Shown here piece by piece: positions 24,951 through 34,953 of a stretch of DNA of 64,000 nucleotides (its first letter is position 1; each line of letters opens with the position of its first letter). The stretch lies in assembly GCA_019722365.1 (NCBI GenBank), contig JADFUC010000945.1, positions 62,001 through 126,000 of the forward strand, given 5' to 3'. A program made the translations under genes and the position numbers. The DNA comes from Lithospermum erythrorhizon (Eukaryota > Streptophyta > Magnoliopsida > Boraginales > Boraginaceae). The notes below the pieces were generated by a model. The model saw nothing but the letters and a program-made list of their open reading frames with translations, did no database searches and had not been told where the DNA came from.

Positions 24951-26470
24951 CATAGAAATGCCTGGCTGAATACTCAATGCATACAACCCATTTATTCATT
25001 CATAATATAAGTTCAATATATGTTAATTGTTGGACAATTAATATTGTGACTTACCGATCGAGACAGAGGCTATTTATGGCTTACTAGGTCCGTCAGAATC
25101 TATATATTAATACAATAGCCTGCTATTGTTTAATATATTGCTCTTGTTATCCGTCCCCAAGAGGTCATCACACACAAAACAAGAAACCGAACTATATAAT
25201 AAACGTATTATAAAACTTCCCGAGTATGAAGCTAAACACGGGCGAAATGATTCGTGACGTAAAATCAAGTCTCGAGATGGACGGGGCCTGAGCGGCGGTT
25301 GAGTAGATGGGAATGTATAAGTTTTTATCTCCTAAAAACTCTCCTTATTTTGCTTCATTTAAAGTGTCTTAACCCAAAATAAATTCTATCAAATGATTTT
25401 GGTAAGAAATCAAAATTATCGATTTGAATGGTTCTGACACTCATTTCAAAAAGATTATTCTGAGATACTTGTTTAGCATTCGAGCAATTTTTCCGCTACC
25501 TACCGATATTACGTTAAGAAAGGTACACACTCAGAGTTCATTGCTTATTATTTTGTACAATCCATAGTATCCTAGGATTCGATCCACAAGCTTTTAAACT
25601 TAATTATATGCTCGCAACCCGGGATACTCCAATTATGTGGGACAATTTGTCTACCAAAGGTTTCATTAAGGTCCAAACCGTAATGATCCATAATTATCGA
25701 CTATTTAACCAATTATTTGGGTTTAATATTACCATGAATTTATTACATGTTAAGTAATCGCATTAATTTCGATCCGTAGAGGATTTATTAGAATTAATTT
25801 ATTCGGCTTAGTACTAGATAACCCCATTTGATTCTTGATCCATCAAGGATTTATTGAGAATTGAATTTTCTAGAGAATTAGTACTCTAGATTTATCGCAT
25901 TTATATTGATCCGAATCCCTGTGGATTTAACGAAATTAATATTCGCAATTTTAACATGAATTTATTACATGTTGGATATTTAAGATAATTAATCTTAATG
26001 CTCAGAATTTAATCATTAATTAAATCCTATTTTTTTTATTTTCGGACCAATTTTGGTACTATTTTAGTTAACCAAAAAATATTCGGGATGTATTTTTCAT
26101 GTGAATTTTTTTAATCATCCTTGCCCATGTATATGGGATTTTCGAACATAAGCTAGAGTGGACTAGTTCATTTTATTTCGATTCGCAACATAAAGGGCCT
26201 ACTTGTCCATCAAGACATTAACCCTAAGGCCTTTTTGGGATAAGAGGCCCACTAGGTTTTTATTTAAACACAAGACGAGACAAAATAAACATTGTCATAA
26301 ACTCCTCCTCAGGCGTGCGCATACTAAGGTAGTGGACTCCTTTTTGGATTCTTATTGCATGACTTTGACATCAGATGCTCACTAATGTCCCTTTTTATTC
26401 TTTCGCAAGCTTTGAGTCAGGATTTGTCTTAAAGTTTTCAACTTTGTGATTTAACTTTGATTTAGCCAGC
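24951..26470. other. Unidentified repeat-like region with degenerate internal repeats
   Basis: The phrase atgaatttattacatgtt occurs at 25734 and again at 25962, and gatccgtagaggattta, gatccatcaaggattta and gatccgaatccctgtggat recur between 25770 and 25925. The end at 26190-26300 (agggcctacttgtccatc, ttttatttaaacacaag) looks like a promoter-bearing LTR. A decayed LTR element is likely, but no partner LTR, PBS or protein is seen. Confidence 0.35.
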
Positions 26471-27965
26471 ATAAAGTAAGTACCTGTATACTTCTTTTGC
26501 ACTTGAATATGTATTTTGATAGCTCTCAACATGTATTTAGATGTTTATTTGATGATTTCTATACTTAGATTATATGTATCTAACATAAAAATCAAAACTT
26601 TAATATTTTGATAATCATGTAGTTACATAATAACCTTAGGATTAAAACAACTTCAAATGTTTCTCCCTTTCTTGTACACGCCATACACGTTGCCTTTGGA
26701 TGCCACAGACCCTTGTTAAAATCAAATCAGATGTAAAATAGTCAAACTTTCTTTAATTTTTTTTTTGATTTTGGTTCACAAAATATGCTAGTTCTTAGTA
26801 AACCGTCAACATCTTTTCTCTCAAGACTGCTTTGTGACTTATCTATACCGTTGGAAATATAATGAATACGGCCATTTACATAAGACACTCCGAACTCGCT
26901 CGAACTCGAAGTTATGGGCCAAGCTTGCTTTGGAATTAATGCTTTCCTATTTTCTCATAAAGAACTTCGGCGTAACCTGCTTCCCTCGCTTCAAACTCCG
27001 ATTGGGGTGAAATTTATCTTCACACATTCGTCCGGAAGTATAGTTTCTGCTCATGAATTTTCAGATTTTTTTAGATAGTTTAGGTGGGTTGTTTGACCCC
27101 ATAAGCACGCATGCTGCTTTTTGGCATGTTACCATCTCTTTTTGGTTTGTCTTGAACTTTGCATTCATGTAGTGCGTTGGCCTTGCATATAAGTATGGAC
27201 TCGTGAATTTTAGTCGATGCATTTCTCTTTCCCCGCTTCCACGCTTATTACAATCGATTCTTGCAGAGGCTTCATTTCTTTGTTTTACTTGCTTGCAGGA
27301 ACTTTAGGTAATTGCCACGGTCATCGAACACGCACTTTACCACCGGCCACATGCTCTCGCTTTCCTGAGTCATAGCTCGATGTAAAGCTAACTTGTTATT
27401 ACTAGGCTTTACACATACACCGGTCCCAGCGACCTCGGAAGTTTTGATAGTATTTGTTTTGGTAAAGAGGATGCTCTCTTACTCTCTATCGACCACTTAC
27501 TTTGAATCGCTTTTATTTCTATTTTGCCCTTGTTTAGCATATCTATTTATTTTGCGTGGACGCCGTGGCAGGGAACGTTTCCACTTTTCCAACCTTCCGC
27601 CTCGTGTCAGCTTTAACTCTATGCCCTTTCTAGCTTTATTTGATGGCAGCTGATATATGAAGCTGAGATGACCGTTTCTACTACTCATTACCGCTATGAT
27701 GTCGACATTTACTAAAAGAGGGACGGGCGCCTGACTAAAGTAGTCCCCGAGGTTACTGGCCACCAAGATAGTATGTATCACATAACCCTTTATGGTTTAT
27801 TTTGCTTTCGCTAATTGCTGACGGTGGATTTTGTTACTTCCTCTTGCTTTTTTCGCCCTCTCGATTAGCCTCGGTTCGATGGTTTAGGGGATAAAGAGTT
27901 TTTTATAGGTTACGATCGACCCGGAGCTGCCCAAGTCGCCACGCACTCGCAGATTGCTCCTCGAA
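26471..27965. other. Unidentified region, probably repeat-derived
   Basis: Mixed composition, GC-richer from 27300. Frames at 27393-27653 (plus) and 27497-27781 (minus) overlap each other and show no family signature. No terminal repeats found. Confidence 0.3.
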
Positions 27966-28605
27966 CGATCAAGTTAAACGTAGTTTATTTCATTGATAGC
28001 GAAATAGACCGTTTACTTAAATAAATACAAGACACCCGCCATCGACAATATGACAAAATAAAAGTCAATAGAAAGTAAAATGCGGACAACTTCGTAACCA
28101 AGTTCAAGGCCACCAGAAGACATAGTCCTGGGGGCGCCTTTGCCTAATCAAGGATTCCACCATGATGGGCGAGAATTACAATATACTTATACGAATGCTC
28201 CCTATTCTCCTTCGCCTCTATTCTACCTCTATCTCAATGTATATAGTCCAAGCTCCCCCGACTTCACACTGGGTTCCTTCACTACACTACTATCCCTAGT
28301 ATGTGGTCAACTATGAATAATCCCTAAGAAAAGGACTGCCAGAATAATGTTAATAACATTCTCAGACAAATCAAAGGAGTTTAAGTAGACCACTGCACAT
28401 TTAGTCAAGTACACAACGATATCAACTATAAACGCTCTTACGCCTCACAAAGTACAATTTAGAGGAGTTTATAGACTACTTTGCATACTCCGACTTTCTT
28501 ATTTTTCGGGTTATCTTATAGTTCCATTGAGGCATTTATATAAATGGTAGTATTAAATAAGTTTATGGTAATAAATACTAAACAAAACTTCCATCTCAGA
28601 ATACA
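27966..28605 (-). mobile_element. 3' LTR of Sirevirus-like copia copy A
   Basis: Aligns by eye with the 5' LTR at 34390-34953; shared words include acaacgatatcaactataaa, cttacgcctcacaaag, ttcactacac and ctatccctagta. The outer start (plus strand, about 27966) is uncertain; the inner end is placed at ...aatacatc by analogy with ...ggcagaca of the 5' copy. Confidence 0.7.
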
Positions 28606-30650
28606 TCAATGCACTCAAGAACCTATAAATTAGCAAACGGAATCGCTGAATAAGAATAATGCAGAATAACCTAAATAAACACAAAGATGGAATACGAATT
28701 AAACACACAATTCAAATATCAACACAAGCAGCAAAGACAGATGACTAAAACAAATGCCATATAAAACATAAAGATAAAAGCCATAATGGCTAACACCACC
28801 AGACATCCAACATACATGGGACAAAAGAAATACACCGCTATAGGGTTCTCCATCTGGACATTTGCCCCTGTTTGTCCAAAAAACATAACCAATGCTCCTA
28901 AAACACATTAGGCATGGGCACACACATCAGCCACGGGCACAAGTACAAGAACATCATCGTTCGGAGGTGTCTTTGTTCACCAACAACAGGCTTATCTTCG
29001 TGATCATCCTCACCACTCGTGCCTCAAACGACCTCTAGAATCGATTAAAATTTTCTAAATAAATAGATAACCCATGCAAATGTCCGATCTCACTGCTACT
29101 CACCGTAAGCTCCACCTCAAAGATCACCACTAAGGATGTCAATAACATGAGTCCTCAGATCAACTTCGACCGACGCATTTAAGCCAAGAAATTTGACCTT
29201 CGACATCTTCAAAGCAGTAGCAATATCCTCCTTCCGAGATCTCCAAAATACCGCACAACAGTCAAGTATGCAATAGGCTCTGAGAATAGTACGAGATCGA
29301 AAGCATGCACGCATTTGATCAAATATAAACCGGCTTCCAAATCAACGAAGCCCTTATGGCTATCAAGGCAGGTGACCCCGTGTCAAGCCTCGCATTACCA
29401 CCTCGTAGCCAAGGCGGTAGCTGGTACCCACTCGCCACTTACCTTTATGCAACACTGCATACTTCACACTTATCCTCAGGAGCAGCCTTTGTCACGCCAA
29501 GCCAACAACACCTCTTGTTAACACTCGACTATCTCCTGTAGTCAGAAGTCAGAACCCATTTCTCCACCATTTGCTCTCCCATAAAAGTGATTCACAAGAC
29601 TTGGAGAAAAATCAAAGTTAAATTTCTAAGCGTTACTCGAGAGTCGGGGACTAACAGATCAACAATATCTTCATTCATATTACACACAAACTCCGACCAG
29701 CCTTTCCTGATAATAAGTGGCCAACTACTTCAGAAGCGACTCACGCACTCCTCCAAGATCCCAACTATGTTGGGATTCTTCTTGGTTACCTCCGACAACA
29801 TCTTCTCTGCAGCGACTCTTCGATTGGCAACAAACCTCCACTTAGCCCGATCGTTTCTAATCGAATACCACATTAGCAGCTGACACCGCAACAAAGTTTC
29901 GCACTCTTTGTTCCCCCACTGTTCTTTTTTGCTCACCATTATTTCATGTCTACCTCCTCTTGTTATCACAGTATCATATGTCTTATTCTTCAAACTCTTG
30001 AGCCTTTCATCAAAGATTGCCGCCATAAGGTTCATACTGTGCAACCATTCACATCGCATCGTTGAACAACAGATGGTCTCACTTCTCCGAAATTTCTTCA
30101 GCTCTCTTCCTCATCATTAACATCAATATCCTCCCGAGCAAATCTGGCCTAGCCTCCTCTGGCCGCCCTTTCCTCTTGGCTTTTCTTTCTTCTTTACTCA
30201 ATTTCCTCTTAGGTTCAAAGGATTCACCAGCATCAACACTTTTCTTATGCTTTCTTTTCTTGGACTTCTTCTTTGGACCAACATCCTCAGGAATCACTTC
30301 ATGAATGTCATCATCCAAGGTGTCATCAACACCTTGACCAACAGATGGTCTCTCCATATTTCCGCGCCAAAGGACACTGGTAGCACACCTTCATCGCCAG
30401 ACTGGCTACTACATGCTCGTGGTCAACAAAGATCATGGCCTCAAGAATAAGTATTGGCTGCATTGCCTAACATATCTCCCTCGAAGAACCATCCTTCAGC
30501 CCATGCATGTCTTGCCACTTGTCTAATATCGCAAAGATTCGATTCCTTTACTTTCTCAGTCACAATCTCATCAGCCTGTGACACATCTACACCATCCCCT
30601 TCAAGAACATCCTCTCCAACCTTATGAGCATCAATAATCACACACAATGT
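28606..30650 (-). pseudogene. Env-like region of Sirevirus-like copia copy A
   Basis: Remnant of the extra region that Sireviruses (Ty1/copia) carry between pol and the 3' LTR. Read right to left: an acidic part (30650-30440) with GDGVDVSQADEIVTEKVKE; a lysine-rich part (30357-30085) with KKKSKKRKHKKSVDAGE and PKRKLSKEERKAKRK; then WRFVANRRVAAEKMLSEVTK (about 29860-29800), a segment matching my memory of env-like proteins of plant copia elements. The last open piece (28923-28699) is hydrophobic and Cys-rich, as for a possible C-terminal membrane segment. Several stops and frame changes break it. Whether such products ever acted as envelope proteins is unproven. Confidence 0.55.
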
Positions 30651-31265
30651 AGGCTTATCGCCTTACCCGTATGCCTTCGACAGATAACGATCTTAACCGG
30701 TATAAGACGATAGCCTCTTAATCCGAAACTGAGCAAAAGCCTGAATTCACACCTTCCACCGCGTAGCATCCTCGAGCCACCAACCTTTAATTTATTTCTA
30801 GTAAATGCTCTCCTCGCTTTCATCGTACTGCCTTCAAGATCCACTCAGTTCTGCTGAGACATGATTCCTGGTCTCAGCAATGTTCCCACACATCATTTCT
30901 TTCAAACTGGAGCAATTCATCTTACATGGCGTTTATTCGATGCTCGTTTTTGAGACCTTCATCAACATTCTTTGGTTCAATTTTAGAAATAAAACAACTT
31001 TCTCCAATAAGGCCAACTATTTTTCTGTAGTCAACCGGTTCCTTCCTTCCTGTTCTAACACCTTGATCAATCTCCCCAATAATGTTACTCTTCAACCGGA
31101 CGGGTTCTTCTAGATTCGACTGGCCGGGCTATATAAAGCTCAACCGTCACATTACGTCATCAACACTCTTGCCCTCATCAACATCTTCCTTGTTGTTCGA
31201 CCAAGTGTCATTGACAAAAAAATGAGCATCATCCGTGTCAGCTTTAATACCCGACCGCAAAAAAT
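30651..31265 (-). pseudogene. Copia RT N-terminal remnant, copy A
   Basis: Minus-strand reading contains VDYRKIVGLIGESCF near 31060-31015, the segment that precedes the RT domain in this copia type, then DELLQFERNDVWE near 30905, and RLVARGCYAVEGV near 30790-30750, the family's RLVAQGYxQxEGxDF. RT then stops: the catalytic YVDD block and RNase H are absent and the reading passes straight into the env-like region, implying an internal deletion of more than 1.5 kb relative to copy C. Confidence 0.7.
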
Positions 31266-31271
31266 ATTGCA

Positions 31272-31539
31272 TGTTGTATAAAGTAGCGCTGTGATATGTT
31301 TGATAAGATTTGATTGGTACTACTCATATCATCAAGATGTATCTTTTTTCGGTTTCATCCTATAAGAACTCCAATGTTGCCGCTGGCTGACTGGGGTAAT
31401 TCTAGACGGGCGACCCACCTGAAGTTTTCGAGCACGTAGTCGGTGACAAACGCGGCCGGGAAAGACCCGTGGTGGCTCAGGAGGCCAATCCATCAACTAA
31501 TAACGCATCGACCCGGGTGCGGCGGGCCCGGGCGTTACA
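31272..31539 (+). mobile_element. Cassandra-like TRIM solo LTR carrying a 5S rRNA-like sequence
   Basis: Inserted inside the copia pol. It starts TGTTGTA or TGTATAA and ends GGGCGTTACA. The 3' half has the composition of Cassandra LTRs, with gaaagacccgtggtgg and a final gcgggcccgggcgttaca. At about 31357-31431 the plus strand matches the second half of plant 5S rRNA: agaactcc, then a TTGCCGCTGGCTGAC counterpart of GTTAAGCGTGCTTGG, then CTAGACGGGCGACC for CTAGGATGGGTGACC and CCTGAAGTTTTCG for CCTGGGAAGTCCTCG. Boxes A and C of the internal Pol III promoter are mutated. Only one LTR is present; a target duplication (tgtca versus ttgca) is doubtful. Confidence 0.7.
31357..31431 (+). ncRNA. 5S rRNA-like sequence within Cassandra LTR (not a functional 5S gene)
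   Basis: Partial, mutated 5S-like segment matching roughly the 3' two thirds of plant 5S rRNA. Because it is embedded in LTR-like DNA and lacks an intact promoter and the first 30-40 bases, it is the 5S-derived part of a TRIM element rather than an rRNA gene. Confidence 0.65.
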
Positions 31540-31545
31540 TGTCAT

Positions 31546-32260
31546 TCATCCATTTTCACTCCCTGTACCCGCATCTTTAACATTTACGGACTCCATAACC
31601 ACTCCAGTTTTTTGTCGAATTCCAAAGCTCCTACTATTGAAAGTATCCCAAGAATATGCCTTCATCACTCTGACATCACCTCGGCAGATGGGTTCACATC
31701 GCCAGTTAATATGGGGAAGACAAACTACCAAAAGCATGAAAATATTGCACATTTGGCTTTCTTCTCCTCCATATTTCATAATTTGTGTTGTTTGTACCGG
31801 GACGAAATGTGATCCGATTATGAATGTGACAAGCAGTATTAATCGCCTCGGCCCAAAACTTGAGAGGAATGTTCTTGGCATGAATCATGACACGTGCCAT
31901 CTCTTGAATAGTTCGATTCTTTCTTTCAACGACACCGTTTTGTCAAGGCGTGGATTGGGCCGGTGACCATGAGTAATTCCTTCATTAGCACAAAATCCCT
32001 AAGAACTTTAAATTTTAAACTCTTCTCATGGCCACTTCATCCCGATAACAAAAGTTGTTCCTTTCATTCTAAACTTGTAGTATCAACTTCTTAACAACCT
32101 CAAACGTGTCAGACTTTTCTCTAAGAAACTCAACCCAAGTATACCCGTAGAAGTCGTCAACACTCACATAAACATACTTCTTGCCTCCTATGATTTCTAC
32201 TTCAGTACGGGCCCCATCGTGTCCATAGCGCATCAACTTAAGCACACACGCCACACCTCA
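31546..32260 (-). pseudogene. Copia integrase remnant, copy A
   Basis: Clear Ty1/copia integrase. Core start at 32254-32069 reads GGKKYVYVSVDDFYGYTWVE and FLREKSDTFEVVKKL, the region carrying one catalytic Asp. The C-terminal part at 31900-31706 reads ARVMIHAKNIPLKFWAEAI followed by NTACHIHNRITFRPGT and YEIWRRRKPNVQYFHAFGS, almost standard for plant copia. A later VVMESVNVK is the usual start of the spacer to RT and stops at the Cassandra-like insertion. Frame breaks between the two parts remove the middle catalytic region from a single frame. Confidence 0.85.
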
Positions 32261-34370
32261 CCGGGTTGTAATCCCCTAAGGATAACTCTTGGTCTCGCCT
32301 CCGACTCGACACTATCCACGCTTATTCTTTGACATGAATTTGTGGTATTCTCGAATCAAATTGAGATCATTTGTTGGATATTTCACGAGTATGATATAAT
32401 CGCATGCGCTACGCTCAAAGATCCTCACCTTTCCTACTAGACAGGGTTTGTATGGAGCTCTACATATAGCAATTCATCGCAATCTCTTGCCCGCCCATCA
32501 CTATCTTTTCACAAGAGTCATTAAGAAATAAGATTCGCAAAGAACACTTTCTTCATGCCATCATCACATAATTGACTCCAGGCTAACGAGATTTGCAAGC
32601 ATTCCTTCAAGCAAGAGAACATCGGGCCAAGCACAAAGTTCATCGACATTCAACCTCCTGCCAATAATTTTTCCTTGGCTTCCATCAAGAACAAAGAATA
32701 CGGTCACCTCTTTAAGTTATTTCTATCTCGCAAGACACGCCTTCTGCCCATCATGTGTCTCTGTTATATCCACTCAAAATAACAACTCGATTTATGTTGA
32801 TGTTTTCTGGGCGTGTAGCTACTTGACTAACAACATTCACCTTCTTGACCTAATCGAGTTCTAAGGTGGTCGATACTTGCTTCCTCTTGTCCATATCTAT
32901 AACAATAGGAGGCAATATGACCTTTCCACAATAATTACAGCATTCGCACTCGCTTCTCCATTGCCACGACCACCAGGTGCCTTCCGTCTTTGAAGGTCGG
33001 ATCCATCCCGCTCTGGAACTTTGGTCTCTCCTTTGGCTGAACGGGTTTTGTCGGCCAACTCCCCGCATTCATCACCAACATTCGCTAACTCCGAGAATCT
33101 CGCCCGTAAATGTCACCGCCAATTCACATTTTCCTCCCCTTATTCAAGCATTCACTTTATTTCAAGCAATTGATCTCGGTCTTGATCCACTACTAATTTT
33201 CTCTCATTCTCTCATTCTTAATCTTTTAATTTTTCCTTCAGTATCCATTTTGGTATAAACAGTTCATTTTGGTATACAAAAGTTTGTAATTTCAAGATTT
33301 TTCACCACTATGTCTTCCTCATCTTCACTACTATCATTCATATTGCTAGTGCAATGTCTATAATTCCAAAGAAGGCTGTGTTGCTAACTTGTCATCTTGC
33401 CCATCTTCCTCGATTCATCATCACTCAAGGTCGAGGAGTAATTGATCGATTCTCGATAGTCAGACATCTCCACTTGAATATGTCTAAAGCCTTCACATTC
33501 TCGCATCGATTCTTTGGTTTATTAGACTAGCTTCGCACTCATAGTTGCCTTGCCGACTTTTCCACATGTCATTGCCCGTTAGTACTAGATAGACTAACAC
33601 TACTCACTTAATGGTTTCATGTTAAACCGTTTGAAGGTTTTGTTAAAGTTCTTAGCAAGCATATTTATGGTTTCTCCCAAATCTTCATCATCGACATCTT
33701 TTGAGGAAACTTTCAGTGCAATACCTTTCTTCTTATTAGGCTCACCTTCATTGAGAGATATCTAGAATTTGACAAATCACAATCAATTCATCCAAACTCA
33801 TGATAGTCGTTCTCGAGCCTCATGAAAACTCACAGTTCAAGCACCTTTCACCATCTTTCATTACTCATAGGTTCCCTATTGAAATGAATCATTAACTATA
33901 TCCTTCAGTTTATCGTTGTACATGGCTGTAGACTCTTCTGCCTTCTATATCCTCTGTAGTTTCAAATTTAATATAATGCTGAGTCTCACATCCTGCACTT
34001 TCAAGGTTCCCTCATATGTAGCTCAGAAAGATCCCAAGGCCTCCAGGGGCTACTCAGACATGTGTTAATTAGTTTAAACACATTCAAATCTACAACATTG
34101 AAAATAAAGATTCATGTCTTATCATTCAAAGCAAGTTCCTCGTTTCTTCCAGCCCAATCATCCTCCTCGGGCTTCACAATCGTTATTACACCACAGGCTA
34201 TCCAGCACAATACGACATCTTTCCATGTATTCTAGACGCAGACGCCGAACACAATATCCTAGCCTTCCAAGAGTATACTGTCCACAAGCACGTGGCCGAG
34301 TTGTCGAGCCTCCTTCTAAAACTCTTCCATTTGCAGCATTGGGACCGATCTCACTCTCAGACGCTAGAGT
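32261..34370 (-). pseudogene. Copia gag, protease and GAG-pre-integrase remnant, copy A
   Basis: Order, right to left: gag, zinc-knuckle region with CNYCGKVILPPIVIDMDKRK (33000-32870, knuckle His and last Cys lost), a protease-like QRHMMG (about 32760), and GAG-pre-integrase pieces to 32280. Parallel to copy B at 19555-21900, which supports the assignment. Numerous stops. Confidence 0.65.
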
Positions 34371-34373
34371 GTC

Positions 34374-34387
34374 CGCTTCCGATACCA
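34374..34387 (-). other. Primer binding site, initiator-Met tRNA type (copy A)
   Basis: Plus strand cgcttccgatacca, minus strand TGGTATCGGAAGCG, a mutated TGGTATCAGAGC. It lies two bases inside the 5' LTR, as in copy B. Confidence 0.7.
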
Positions 34388-34389
34388 AT

Positions 34390-34953
34390 TCGAAAAAGTG
34401 TAATCGCTTCACGAAACAACCAGCTTGTCGCATACCGCCATCACGATGACCGACTCCGACTTACACGCAACAAAAAATAAAAGTCAACGACAATCAGTCT
34501 GTGGCCGGGGCCAATATAGCACTTGAAGTTCAGGGGCAAATTGCCTAATCATGATTCCAACAAGATATGAGAATTGCCCAAGTACTCTATACCTAATGCT
34601 CCCCTATTCTCCTCTATTCTACCCTATCTCAACGTGATATAAACAAGCCTCCACTAATATATCATCCTTCACTACACACTACTATCCCTAGTACGTTTCA
34701 ACTACGTGAATAATCACTAAAAGCAAAGGACTATAGTAACAATGTGTTGTTAATGCTGAGATTATATCACTCCGCATATCTCAGCCTACACAACGATATC
34801 AACTATAAACGCCTTACGCCTCACAAAGAACAATGTAGAATTTCTCTGTTTATCTTATAAGTCCGTATTAGAGAGATTCTTTTATGTGAACAGAGGATAA
34901 TGTTTTAGCGGTAATAACTCACTATAAACAAAAACTCCATCTTCTGGCAGACA
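34390..34953 (-). mobile_element. 5' LTR of Sirevirus-like copia copy A
   Basis: Bounded by the PBS on the left and by ...cttctggcagaca on the right (plus strand), giving about 564 bases, nearly the same as the LTR of copy B. Shares long stretches with 27966-28605. In minus-strand sense it starts TGTCTGCCAGAAG. Confidence 0.75.

Noticed and set aside
31357..31431. Functional 5S rRNA gene
   Set aside because: Only part of the 5S sequence is present, internal promoter boxes are mutated and it sits within an LTR-like block.
31469..31966. 165-codon plus-strand frame
   Set aside because: Shadow of the copia integrase on the minus strand and part of the Cassandra-like LTR.
34158..34433. 91-codon minus-strand frame as a gene
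   Set aside because: Overlaps the PBS and LTR border of copia copy A, so it is non-coding leader.
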